In this document: one piece after another, positions 1 through 7,477 of the stretch
Layout of the letters: each line of letters starts with the position of its first letter
Numbering within the stretch: position 1 is the stretch's first letter
Source: Deltaproteobacteria bacterium
GTDB lineage: Bacteria > Myxococcota_A > Polyangia > Polyangiales > Ga0077539
Assembly (NCBI GenBank): GCA_016218725.1
Contig: JACRDB010000069.1
Span: 1 to 39,626 of the forward strand
Direction: 5' to 3'
DNA: 39,626 nucleotides
Notes under the pieces: generated by a model
Databases searched by the model: none
What the model saw: only the letters and a program-made list of their open reading frames with translations
Told to the model about the DNA's origin: nothing
Translations under genes and position numbers: made by a program

Positions 1-140
1 CCTCGGCCAACACCATCGACGCCCTCGGCGACCTGGACGGCGACATGACCGCCAGCACCTTCCGCCGCCTCATGACCATCTCCAGCACCACCTCCGAGGT
101 CGAGGGCGGCGCCGTCTCCGTCTCCGCCGAGCTCGAGTAG
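1..140 (+). CDS. 3' end of an unidentified gene (partial)
   Basis: An open frame (codons in phase with position 3) enters from the left edge and stops at TAG 138-140, giving the last 45 residues of a protein. The visible tail is rich in Thr, Ser, Ala and Asp/Glu (for example LGDLDGDMTAST and a final VSAELE) and shows no motif I recognise. Codon third positions are almost all G or C, as in the neighbouring real genes, which supports coding. The rest of the gene lies outside the window, so no function is assigned. Confidence 0.6.
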   Translation, partial: SANTIDALGDLDGDMTASTFRRLMTISSTTSEVEGGAVSVSAELE

Positions 141-172
141 CGCTAAAGTCCCTCCCAGTGCGCCGGGTGGGG

Positions 173-178
173 TACAAC
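173..178 (+). promoter_or_regulatory. Candidate -10 box, TACAAC, close to the MMPL start
   Basis: GGTACAAC occurs 11 nt before the ATG at 190, in a gene with no Shine-Dalgarno sequence. TA dinucleotides are scarce in this DNA. No convincing -35 element is seen. It matches the G(G/C)TAnnn pattern found before other genes here. Confidence 0.35.
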
Positions 179-189
179 CCCCGGACCTG

Positions 190-2421
190 ATGTTCGAGCG
201 CTGGGGTCGTTGGGTCTACCTGCATCGCCGGCGCACCCTGGCGCTGAGCGCACTCTTCCTGATCGCTTCCCTGGTCGTGGTGCTGCGGGGCGGGCCCCTC
301 ACCACCGGGACCATCCACGGGATCGAGGCCACCGTCGCCGCGGAGACCCTCGCCCGGGAGCTCCCCGACGCCGGAGCGCGGGGCTTCACCGTGGTCTTCC
401 AGAGCGACCGCTGGACCACCGACGAGCCGGCCTTTGCCCAGGCCGTGCTCTCCGCCGTGGAGCCCCTGCGGCGCGCGCCGGGAGTGCGCGCCGTGCGCAC
501 CCCCTTCGACCCCGGCCGCAGCGTCTTCGAGAGCGCCTCCATGCTCGACGTGGAGCTCCGCCGGGCGCTGGTGTTCGTCACCCTGAGCGAGCGCGCCGCG
601 GAGGACACCCGAGGCTTTCCCGCCCTGCGCGCCAGGCTCCGCCCGGGGACGCTCACCGCCACGGTCACCGGCCCCGCGGCGTTCAAGAGCGACCTGGACC
701 GCGTCCTCGAGGACGACCTCCTGCGCGCCGAGGTGCTCAGCGTCCCCATCACCCTCCTGGTGCTCGTCCTGGTCTTTGATTCCCTGGTGGCGGCGCTCCT
801 CCCGGTGTGCGTCGGGCTCGTCGCCGTGCTGGGAGGCGTGGCCGCCGTGCTCCTCCTCGCGCGCCGCGTCGAGGTCGCCCAGTACGCCCTCAACGTGGTC
901 AGCCTGGTGGGCCTCGGGGTCGCCATTGACTACTCGCTCTTCGTGGTCAACCGCTTCCGCGAGGAGCTCGCCCGGGGCCTCACGGTCCCCGACGCCCTCG
1001 GCCGGTCCATGGCCACCGCGGGTCGCGCCGTGGCCTTCTCGGGCCTCGCCGTGGCCATCGGCCTCTCGGGCCTGCTCTTCTTCCGGGGCTCCTATCTCGT
1101 CTCCCTGGGCCTCGGGGGCACCGTGGTGGTGGGCCTCGCGGTGCTCTATGCCCTCACCTTCCTCCCCGCGTTGCTGGGCGTCCTGGGCCCCAGGGTCAAC
1201 GCCGGGCGCGTGCCCCTCCCCCGTGGCTGGGACGCCGAGGGCTGGTGGCGGCGCCTCGCCCGGGGCGTGATGCGCCACCCGGTGCTGGTGCTCCTGCCCA
1301 CCCTCGGCCTCCTCCTGGCCGCCGGGAGGCCCTTCCTGCGCCTCCAGACCGCCACCCCGGACGTCACCGTCCTGCCCTCGGACACCGAGGCCCGGCGGGG
1401 CCACAGGCTCCTCCAAGAGCACTTCCCCGAGCGCGCCCAGACCCGCGTCGTGGCCGTGGTGCGCTTCCCGGGGGCCCCCTTCGGCACCCCCGAGCGCGTC
1501 GGGGCCCTCTACGACCTCTCCCGACAGGTCGCCTCGCTCCCTGGCGTCACCCGCGTGGAGAGCGCCCTGGACGTAGACCCCACCCTGGACCGCGAGGGCG
1601 CCAGGAATCTCTTCGCGGGACCTCCGTCGGACCTCCCGGAGCCCGTACGGCTCGCCCTGGAGGCCACCGCGGGCCCCACGGTGGCCCTGGTGGTGGCGGT
1701 CACCGACCACCCCCCGGCCAGCCCCGAGGCCCGCCGCCTGGTGGGCGCCCTGCGCCAGCGGCGCCCGGTCGCCGACGGGGCGCTCCAGGTCACCGGCCCC
1801 ACCGCGCTGGACCTGGACTCCTCGCGCTTCATTCAAGAGCGGGCCCCCGGGGCGGTGGCCTTTGTCCTGGCGGTGACGGCCCTGGTGCTCTTCCTCCTCC
1901 TGGGCTCCGTGGTCCTGCCGCTCAAGGCCGTGGTGATGAACCTCCTGTCCATCACCGGCTCCTTCGGGGCCCTGGTCTGGATCTTCCAGGACGGGCACCT
2001 GCACGGCCTCCTGGGCTTTGAGCCCGGCCCCGTGGAGCCCTCGCTCCCGGTGATCATGTTCTGCGCCACCTTCGGGCTCTCCATGGACTACGAGGTGCTG
2101 CTCCTCACCCGGATGCAGGAGGAGTATGAGCGCACCCGGGACAACGCCCAGGCCGTGGCCGAGGGCCTGGCCCGCAGCGGCAGGCTCATCACCAGCGCCG
2201 CGGCGGTGATGGTCACGGTGTTCCTGGCCTTCGTCCTGGCCCGGGTGGTGCTCTTGAAGGCCGTGGGCCTGGGGATGGCCGTGGCCGTGGCCCTGGACGC
2301 CACGGTGGTCCGGGTGCTGGTGGTCCCGGCCACCATGAGGCTCTTCGGCGACCTGAACTGGTGGGCCCCGGAGCCCCTGGCCAGGCTCTACCGCAGGCTC
2401 TCCTGGGGCGGAGGGCACTGA
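190..2421 (+). CDS. MMPL/RND-superfamily membrane transporter
   Basis: This 743-residue protein has the duplicated layout of the MMPL family: TM1 at about 15-32, a large extracytoplasmic loop, and a TM bundle from about 183 with GVAIDYSLFVVNRFREE (243-259). The second half repeats the pattern, with FGLSMDYEVLLLTRMQEEY near 628-646. The two (G/S)xxxDY motifs carry the Asp expected for proton relay in RND-type exporters. Family members use the proton gradient to export lipids, hopanoids or hydrophobic compounds; the substrate cannot be told from sequence. ATG at 190 is chosen because the hydrophobic helix begins soon after it. There is no Shine-Dalgarno sequence, but a GGTACAAC box lies 11 nt upstream, so a very short leader is possible. 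The mannose genes follow after 64 nt, which is compatible with an envelope role but does not prove one. Confidence 0.88.
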   Translation: MFERWGRWVYLHRRRTLALSALFLIASLVVVLRGGPLTTGTIHGIEATVAAETLARELPDAGARGFTVVFQSDRWTTDEPAFAQAVLSAVEPLRRAPGVRAVRTPFDPGRSVFESASMLDVELRRALVFVTLSERAAEDTRGFPALRARLRPGTLTATVTGPAAFKSDLDRVLEDDLLRAEVLSVPITLLVLVLVFDSLVAALLPVCVGLVAVLGGVAAVLLLARRVEVAQYALNVVSLVGLGVAIDYSLFVVNRFREELARGLTVPDALGRSMATAGRAVAFSGLAVAIGLSGLLFFRGSYLVSLGLGGTVVVGLAVLYALTFLPALLGVLGPRVNAGRVPLPRGWDAEGWWRRLARGVMRHPVLVLLPTLGLLLAAGRPFLRLQTATPDVTVLPSDTEARRGHRLLQEHFPERAQTRVVAVVRFPGAPFGTPERVGALYDLSRQVASLPGVTRVESALDVDPTLDREGARNLFAGPPSDLPEPVRLALEATAGPTVALVVAVTDHPPASPEARRLVGALRQRRPVADGALQVTGPTALDLDSSRFIQERAPGAVAFVLAVTALVLFLLLGSVVLPLKAVVMNLLSITGSFGALVWIFQDGHLHGLLGFEPGPVEPSLPVIMFCATFGLSMDYEVLLLTRMQEEYERTRDNAQAVAEGLARSGRLITSAAAVMVTVFLAFVLARVVLLKAVGLGMAVAVALDATVVRVLVVPATMRLFGDLNWWAPEPLARLYRRLSWGGGH

Positions 2422-2453
2422 AGAGGGTATTCCGCGCGGGTGGGCGGGTGTGG

Positions 2454-2459
2454 TATGCG
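2454..2459 (+). promoter_or_regulatory. Candidate -10 box, TATGCG, before the manC-like gene
   Basis: TGTGGTATGCGC lies 26 nt before the ATG at 2486 and just before a good Shine-Dalgarno sequence (GGAGGT 2475-2480). It would allow the mannose pair to be transcribed separately from the MMPL gene. No clear -35 is visible. Confidence 0.3.
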
Positions 2460-2485
2460 CTCCCTTCGCACCGCGGAGGTTGGCG

Positions 2486-3580
2486 ATGGCTTCAGTCTAC
2501 ACGGTGATCATGGCGGGGGGCTCGGGCACGCGGTTCTGGCCCCTGTCCCGCAAGGCGAGGCCCAAGCAGTTCCTCCCCCTGGCCGGGGACGGGACCACCG
2601 CGCTCCTCACGGCCACGGCGCGGAGGGTGGAGTCCCTGTCGCCCCTCTCGCACACGCTGGTGGTCACCCGGGAGGACCTCGCGGACGCCACCCGCGAGGC
2701 GCTCCCGGGCCTCCCGGAGGAGAACCTGCTCCTGGAGCCCGTGGGGCGCAACACCGCGCCCTGCGTGGCCTGGGCCACCCACACGGTGCTCCGGCGGGAC
2801 CCCGAGGCGGTGCTGGTGGTCCTCGCCGCGGACGCGTTCATTGAAGACGAGGGGGCCTTCGTGGGCGCGCTCCAGACGGCGGCCCGGGCGGCCTCCCGCG
2901 GGAGCGTGGTGACCCTCGGGATCCAGCCCACGCGGCCGGAGACGGGCTACGGCTACCTCCACGCGGGCGAGGTGGTGCTCCCCGGGGACCCCTCCGTGCG
3001 GCGCGTCCGGGCCTTCGTGGAGAAGCCCGACGGGCCCCGGGCGGAGGCCTTCTTCCGCGGCGGCGAGCACCTGTGGAACGCCGGGATCTTCGTGTACCGC
3101 GCGGACGTGATGCGCGCCGCCGTGGGGCGCTACCTCCCGGACCTCGCCCAGGCCATGACGGAAATCGACAGCGCCGCGCGGGAGGGCCCCGCGGAGGGCG
3201 CCCGCGCCGTCGGAAGGCTCTACGGCGGGCTCCCGAACGTGTCCATTGACGTGGGCGTGATGGAGCGCCTGGAGGACGTCCTGGTGGTGCCCGTCTCCTG
3301 CGGGTGGAGCGACGTGGGCTCCTGGCAGGCCGCCTGGGAGCTCGCGCCCAGGGACCCCGAGGGGAACGCCGTGAAGCCCTCCGGGGCGCCCGCGGTGCTC
3401 GTGGAGGCCCGGGGCAACATGGTGGTGGCCCCCGAGGGCAAGGTGGTCGCCCTCCTGGGCGTCGACGACCTGGTAGTGGTGGACACCCCGGACGCCCTGC
3501 TGGTGATGCCCAGGGCCCGCGCCCAGGAGCTCAAGAAGATCATCGACGCCCTCAACACGCGCAAGGACCGCGCGCTGTAG
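2486..3580 (+). CDS. manC: Mannose-1-phosphate guanylyltransferase
   Basis: It makes GDP-mannose from mannose-1-phosphate and GTP, the precursor for mannose, fucose and related sugars in polysaccharides. The protein has 364 residues, the short form without the C-terminal phosphomannose isomerase domain of the bifunctional enzymes. The nucleotidyltransferase signature MAGGSGTRFWPLSR (9-22) and PKQFL (26-30) is intact; further on are FVEKPDGP, WNAGIFVY, and SIDVGVMER followed by CGWSDVGSW, all typical of this family. An upstream in-frame start at 2450 exists, but ATG 2486 is preceded by GGAGGT at 2475-2480 with 5 nt spacing and begins directly with the nucleotide-binding fold. The next gene (phosphomannomutase type, 33 nt downstream) supplies its substrate, so the two are almost certainly co-transcribed. 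Confidence 0.93.
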   Translation: MASVYTVIMAGGSGTRFWPLSRKARPKQFLPLAGDGTTALLTATARRVESLSPLSHTLVVTREDLADATREALPGLPEENLLLEPVGRNTAPCVAWATHTVLRRDPEAVLVVLAADAFIEDEGAFVGALQTAARAASRGSVVTLGIQPTRPETGYGYLHAGEVVLPGDPSVRRVRAFVEKPDGPRAEAFFRGGEHLWNAGIFVYRADVMRAAVGRYLPDLAQAMTEIDSAAREGPAEGARAVGRLYGGLPNVSIDVGVMERLEDVLVVPVSCGWSDVGSWQAAWELAPRDPEGNAVKPSGAPAVLVEARGNMVVAPEGKVVALLGVDDLVVVDTPDALLVMPRARAQELKKIIDALNTRKDRAL

Positions 3581-3613
3581 CATCTTTCCCCACACTCTCC
3601 TGGAGAGGCCTTC

Positions 3614-4972
3614 ATGAACCCACAGATCTTTCGTGAGTACGACATCCGCGGCGTGGCGGACCGGGACCTGCCCGACGAGCTGGCGAGGGACCTGGGCCGC
3701 GCGCTCGGGACCGTGCTGGCCGAGCGGGGCAAGAAGCGCGTGGCGGTGGGCCGGGACCCGAGGGTGTCCTCCCGGCGGCTGCGCAACGCGCTGATCGAGG
3801 GCCTGGTGGAGACCGGGCGGCACGTGGTCAAGCTGGAGGTGGGGCCCACGCCGCTCACCTACTTCGCGGTGCACCACCTGGACACCGACGGCGGGGTGAT
3901 GGTCACCGGGAGCCACAACCCGCCGGAGGACAACGGCTTCAAGATTCTCATCGGCAAGGAGACGCTTTACGGGCAGGACATCCGCGCGCTGCGCGAGCGC
4001 ATCGAGCGGCGGGAGTTCGTGCAGCTCCCCGGCGGGGCCGTGGACCGGGCGGAGGTGGGGCCCCGGTACGTGCGCTGGATGAAGGGCAACGTGCACCCGG
4101 CCCGGACGGACCTGCGCTTCGTGGTGGACGCGGGCAACGGCGCCGGCGGGCCCCTGGCGCTGGCCACGCTCCGGGCGCTGGGCTTCGACCCCGAGGCCCT
4201 CTACTGCGAGATGGACGGGACCTTCCCGAACCACCACCCGGACCCGACGATGCCCGAGAACCTGGAGGCTCTGATCCGCCGGGTGCGGGACACCGGGAGC
4301 GTGGTGGGCATCGCCTACGACGGCGACGCGGACCGCCTCGGGGCCGTGGACGCCAACGGGGACATCGTCTGGGGGGACAAGCTGCTGGTGGCCTTCTCCC
4401 GGGCGGTGCTGGACCGCCACCCCGGGGCGGCGGTGCTGGGCGAGGTCAAGTGCTCGCAGACCCTCTACGATGACATCACGGCCCACGGGGGCCGGGCCAT
4501 CATGTGGAAGACCGGTCACTCGCTCATCAAGGCCAAGATGAAGCAGGAGGGGGCCCTCCTGGCCGGGGAGATGAGCGGGCACCTGTTCTTCGCGGACCGG
4601 TACTTCGGCTACGACGACGCCATCTACGCCTCCCTGCGGCTCCTGGAGCTCCTGGCGGAGCGGGGCGGCACCCTGGGGTCGCTCCTGGCCGACGTGCCGA
4701 CAACCTTCGTGACCCCGGAGCTCCGGGTGCCCTGCCCCGACGAGGTGAAGTTCCGGGTGGTGTCCCGGGTGCTGGAGCACTACCGGGCGACGCACCCGGT
4801 GGCCGACGTGGACGGGGCCCGGATCAATTTTGGCGACGGCTGGGGCCTGGTGCGGGCCTCCAACACGCAGCCCGTGCTGGTCTTGCGCTTCGAGGCCCAG
4901 AGCGAGGTGCGGAGGGACGCCCTCCGGAGCGAGGTGGAGGCCGTGGTCCAGGCGGCGCGCGCGGAGGGGTAA
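3614..4972 (+). CDS. manB: Phosphomannomutase / phosphoglucomutase (ManB/AlgC type)
   Basis: It interconverts mannose-6-phosphate and mannose-1-phosphate, and often the glucose equivalents. The 452-residue length is normal for the alpha-D-phosphohexomutase family. All four active-site loops are visible: the phosphoserine loop TGSHNP (Ser100), the Mg-binding loop DGDADR (236-241), the sugar-specificity loop GEMSGH (318-323) and the phosphate-binding loop RASNTQP near 414-420. ATG 3614 is preceded by GGAGAG at 3602-3607, 6 nt away. That ribosome site forms a perfect CTCTCC-t-GGAGAG inverted repeat with the bases before it; the one-base spacer makes a simple hairpin unlikely. GEMSGH is shared by PMM/PGM enzymes, so dual activity is possible. 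It follows the manC-like gene as a GDP-mannose cassette. Confidence 0.93.
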   Translation: MNPQIFREYDIRGVADRDLPDELARDLGRALGTVLAERGKKRVAVGRDPRVSSRRLRNALIEGLVETGRHVVKLEVGPTPLTYFAVHHLDTDGGVMVTGSHNPPEDNGFKILIGKETLYGQDIRALRERIERREFVQLPGGAVDRAEVGPRYVRWMKGNVHPARTDLRFVVDAGNGAGGPLALATLRALGFDPEALYCEMDGTFPNHHPDPTMPENLEALIRRVRDTGSVVGIAYDGDADRLGAVDANGDIVWGDKLLVAFSRAVLDRHPGAAVLGEVKCSQTLYDDITAHGGRAIMWKTGHSLIKAKMKQEGALLAGEMSGHLFFADRYFGYDDAIYASLRLLELLAERGGTLGSLLADVPTTFVTPELRVPCPDEVKFRVVSRVLEHYRATHPVADVDGARINFGDGWGLVRASNTQPVLVLRFEAQSEVRRDALRSEVEAVVQAARAEG

Positions 4973-4995
4973 AGCTTCCGCCGGGTCGCACCGTT

Positions 4996-5048
4996 CTGTG
5001 GAGGTGGGACGCAGTGGGACGCTGCAGGTCCCGCTCACCGCTCCACAG
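4996..5048 (+). promoter_or_regulatory. Structured leader of the KGG-protein gene
   Basis: CTGTGGAG (4996-5003) is the exact reverse complement of CTCCACAG (5041-5048). Between them are two head-to-tail copies of GTGGGACGC (5004-5012 and 5014-5022, period 10) and a shorter GGGAC/GTCCC pairing. The 3' arm touches the AGGAGG ribosome site (5047-5052). It may be an RNA hairpin that masks the ribosome site or a pair of operator half-sites one helical turn apart. Confidence 0.45.
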
Positions 5049-5062
5049 GAGGATTGACCGTC

Positions 5063-5401
5063 ATGGATGAGACACGTACGCCCGAAACCACGGCGGAGGC
5101 TCCGCCCGCGCCCCGGAAGAAGCAGCGCCGAGGCTTCGCGGCGATGGACCCCAGCAAGCAGAAGGCCATCGCCTCCAAAGGGGGGCAGGCGTCCCACAAG
5201 GCCGGCACGGGCCACGAGTGGAGCTCCGAGGCGGCCCGCAACGCCGGGCGCAAGGGGGGCCTCGCCTCGCGAGGGGGTCGGGGGAGGCCGACCCCGGAGC
5301 CCACCAAAAGCCCCACCCTGAGCATGCGCGCCGGGGCCCTGCGGGGCAGCATGAAGCCCCGGAGCCTCTCGCCCGGGAGCATCCAGCCGGCGCCGGTGTA
5401 G
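5063..5401 (+). CDS. Small KGG-repeat (stress-type) protein
   Basis: This 112-residue basic protein carries two copies of the KGG motif known from bacterial general-stress proteins such as GsiB and from plant LEA-like proteins. The first is RGFAAMDPSKQKAIASKGG (23-41), the second HEWSSEAARNAGRKGG (51-66). The tail is Pro/Arg-rich and probably disordered. There is no signal peptide or membrane segment, so it is cytoplasmic. Such proteins accumulate under stress or starvation, but their molecular action is not well defined. ATG 5063 is chosen because AGGAGG (5047-5052) lies 10 nt upstream; an in-frame TTG at 5054 would be only 1 nt from that site. The 90-nt leader has unusual repeats and a strong inverted repeat, suggesting specific regulation. 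Confidence 0.8.
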   Translation: MDETRTPETTAEAPPAPRKKQRRGFAAMDPSKQKAIASKGGQASHKAGTGHEWSSEAARNAGRKGGLASRGGRGRPTPEPTKSPTLSMRAGALRGSMKPRSLSPGSIQPAPV

Positions 5402-5442
5402 GGCGCTCCGCGCGGAAGTTCCGGTCCCGGGGCGTGGTGCGC

Positions 5443-5448
5443 TATCGC
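5443..5448 (+). promoter_or_regulatory. Candidate -10 box, TATCGC, of the helicase gene
   Basis: GCTATCGCT ends 8 nt before the helicase ATG at 5457, where no Shine-Dalgarno sequence is present. Transcription starting 6-8 nt after the box would give a leaderless mRNA. A weak TTCCGG (5419-5424, spacer 18) could be the -35. Confidence 0.35.
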
Positions 5449-5456
5449 TCCGGGGG

Positions 5457-7472
5457 ATGAGCTTCCCGTTGAACCCGGCGCAGCGCGCGGCGGTGGCGCA
5501 CGACACGGGCCCCGCGCTGGTGCTCGCCGGCGCCGGCAGCGGCAAGACCCGGGTGATCACCCAGCGCATGGCCCGCCTCCTGGAGCAGGGCACGCCCCCG
5601 GGCGCGCTCTACGCCGTCACCTTCACCAACAAGGCCGCCGCGGAGATGCACGAGCGCCTCGTGGCGCAGTGCGGGCCCCGCGGAAAGGACGTCTGGATCA
5701 GCACCTTCCACGCCCTGGGCGGAGAGCTCCTCCGGCGGGAGATGCCCCGCGGGCGGCGCTTCGTGGTGTACGACGCCGCGGACACCGCGGGGCTCCTGCG
5801 GGAGCTCCTGCGCGAGCTCAAGGGCGACCGGCGCTACGACGTGGCCGCGCTCCAGGCGCGGATCTCCTTCGCCAAGAACGCCCTGGGCTCCCCGGACGCC
5901 CTCCCCGAGGGCGGCAACGAGTACGACGACCTGGCCCGCTGGGCCTTCCCCCGGTACGAGGCCGCCCTGGCCAGGCTCCACGCGCTGGACTTCGATGACC
6001 TGATCCTCTGGCCCCTGCGGCACCTCACGGAAAACCCCGACGCGCGCGAGGCCTGGCAGCGCCGGATACGTTACCTCCTGGTGGACGAGTTCCAGGACAC
6101 CAACCGCGCCCAGCTCCTGCTCCTCAAGGCCCTGGCCGGCGACCGGGGCAACGTCTTCTGCGTCGGCGACGACGACCAGAGCATCTACGGCTGGCGCGGC
6201 GCGGACCTCGGGAACGTGCTGGACTTCACCACCACGCACTTCCCGGGCGCCAGGGTCCTGGCCCTGGAGCAGAACTACCGCTCGCGCACGCCCATCCTGG
6301 ACGTGGCCAACGCCGTGATGGAGGGCCAGGTGAGGGCCTTCCCCAAGCGCCTCTTCACCGACCGCCCCGGCGGCGAGAAGGTCACCGTGGTCACCGCGGA
6401 GAGCTCCGAGGGCGAGGCGAAATTCGTCGTGGACGCCATCCAGAAGCTCGTCGGCCAGGGGCACCGCCGACGCGAAATCGGCGTGCTCTACCGCTCCAAC
6501 CTCCTGTCCCGCGCCGTGGAGGAGGGCCTGCGCCTCGGCAACGTCCCCTACCGCCTCATCGGCGGCACCTCGGTGTACGAGCGCCGCGAGGTCAAGGACC
6601 TCCTGGCGTACCTCCGCCTGGCCCTGCACCCCGAGGACGAAATCGCCCTCCGTAGGGTGATCAACTACCCCACCCGAGGTGTAGGTGATGTCACCCTTCA
6701 ACGGTTGGAGCGCTGGGCCCTGGCGCATGGTAAGATGCTCTTTCGGGCGGTGGAGGGGGCTGCGGGTCTCTCGGACCTGACGCCCGCGGCGAGGGAGGGC
6801 CTCGGGGGTTTCGTGAGGGTGGTGCATGCGGCGCGGGACGCGCTGGAGGGTGGGCGCGCGCTGGCGGCCGTGGCGCGGGAGGTGGCGGCGGCGGTGAGGC
6901 TCCGGGAGGACGTCACCGCGGCGGGGCCGACGGCGCCGGTGGTGGCCCGGAGGCTCCAGAACCTGGAGCACCTGTACGCCACGCTGGAGCGCGCGGGCGC
7001 CAAGGGCCCGGAGGAGAGCGCCAAGGTGCTCACGAAGCTGTCGCTCCACTACGCCGACGCGGACGAGGCCGACGGGGACAAGGTGACGCTCTCCACGCTG
7101 CACGGCTCCAAGGGGCTGGAGTTCGGCGTGGTGTTCTTCCTCGGGTGCGACGAGGGGATCCTGCCGCATGCGCGCACGGACGCGCCGAGGGCCACGGACG
7201 TGACCAGCACGCTGGACGTGAGCGAGGAGCGGAGGCTGTTCTATGTGGGCGTGACGCGCGCCCGGGAGCGGCTCTACCTCCTGCGCGCGCGCGTGCGCGG
7301 GGGGCAGGGCAAGGCCCCGCGGGCGACCACGCCCTCGCGCTTCCTGGCGGCGCTGCCGGGCGAGCTCCTGGAGCGGGTGAGCTACGACTCGCAGGCGCCG
7401 CTGCCGCCCGAGGAGCTGGCGGCGCGGGTGCGGCTCTTCCGCGAGGCGCTGGCGAAGCGCTCGGCGGGGTGA
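5457..7472 (+). CDS. UvrD/PcrA/Rep-type superfamily 1 DNA helicase
   Basis: It is an ATP-driven 3'-5' DNA helicase for repair and replication restart. The motifs are in order over 671 residues: Q motif PLNPAQRAAV (4-13), Walker A AGAGSGKT (24-31), TFTNKAA, Walker B/motif II DEFQDTN (210-216), motif III GDDDQSIYGWRGA (near 237-249), QNYRS, TLHGSKGLEF (547-556) and motif VI LFYVGVTRARERLYL (near 594-608). The length is nearer Rep/PcrA than RecB. The start lacks a Shine-Dalgarno sequence but has a GCTATCGCT box 8 nt upstream. Codon third positions change from mostly C to mostly G across about 6660-6770, with a cluster of rare codons at the change (see findings). The TGA at 7470-7472 is 5 nt from the stop of the opposing kinase gene. 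I cannot distinguish UvrD, PcrA and Rep by eye. Confidence 0.93.
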   Translation: MSFPLNPAQRAAVAHDTGPALVLAGAGSGKTRVITQRMARLLEQGTPPGALYAVTFTNKAAAEMHERLVAQCGPRGKDVWISTFHALGGELLRREMPRGRRFVVYDAADTAGLLRELLRELKGDRRYDVAALQARISFAKNALGSPDALPEGGNEYDDLARWAFPRYEAALARLHALDFDDLILWPLRHLTENPDAREAWQRRIRYLLVDEFQDTNRAQLLLLKALAGDRGNVFCVGDDDQSIYGWRGADLGNVLDFTTTHFPGARVLALEQNYRSRTPILDVANAVMEGQVRAFPKRLFTDRPGGEKVTVVTAESSEGEAKFVVDAIQKLVGQGHRRREIGVLYRSNLLSRAVEEGLRLGNVPYRLIGGTSVYERREVKDLLAYLRLALHPEDEIALRRVINYPTRGVGDVTLQRLERWALAHGKMLFRAVEGAAGLSDLTPAAREGLGGFVRVVHAARDALEGGRALAAVAREVAAAVRLREDVTAAGPTAPVVARRLQNLEHLYATLERAGAKGPEESAKVLTKLSLHYADADEADGDKVTLSTLHGSKGLEFGVVFFLGCDEGILPHARTDAPRATDVTSTLDVSEERRLFYVGVTRARERLYLLRARVRGGQGKAPRATTPSRFLAALPGELLERVSYDSQAPLPPEELAARVRLFREALAKRSAG

Positions 7473-7477
7473 CCGCG

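Noticed and set aside
70..2418. Open frame of 782 codons on the - strand
   Set aside because: Antisense shadow of the MMPL gene, with no membrane helices or domains.
2492..5593. Open frame of 1033 codons on the - strand
   Set aside because: It mirrors the manC, manB and KGG genes in a His/Gly/Pro-rich shadow with no motif, and crosses their boundaries.
6684..6695. GGTGAtgTCACC palindrome as a separate operator
   Set aside because: It lies inside helicase coding sequence, is short, and there is no promoter evidence next to it; it is mentioned only as part of the rare-codon cluster.
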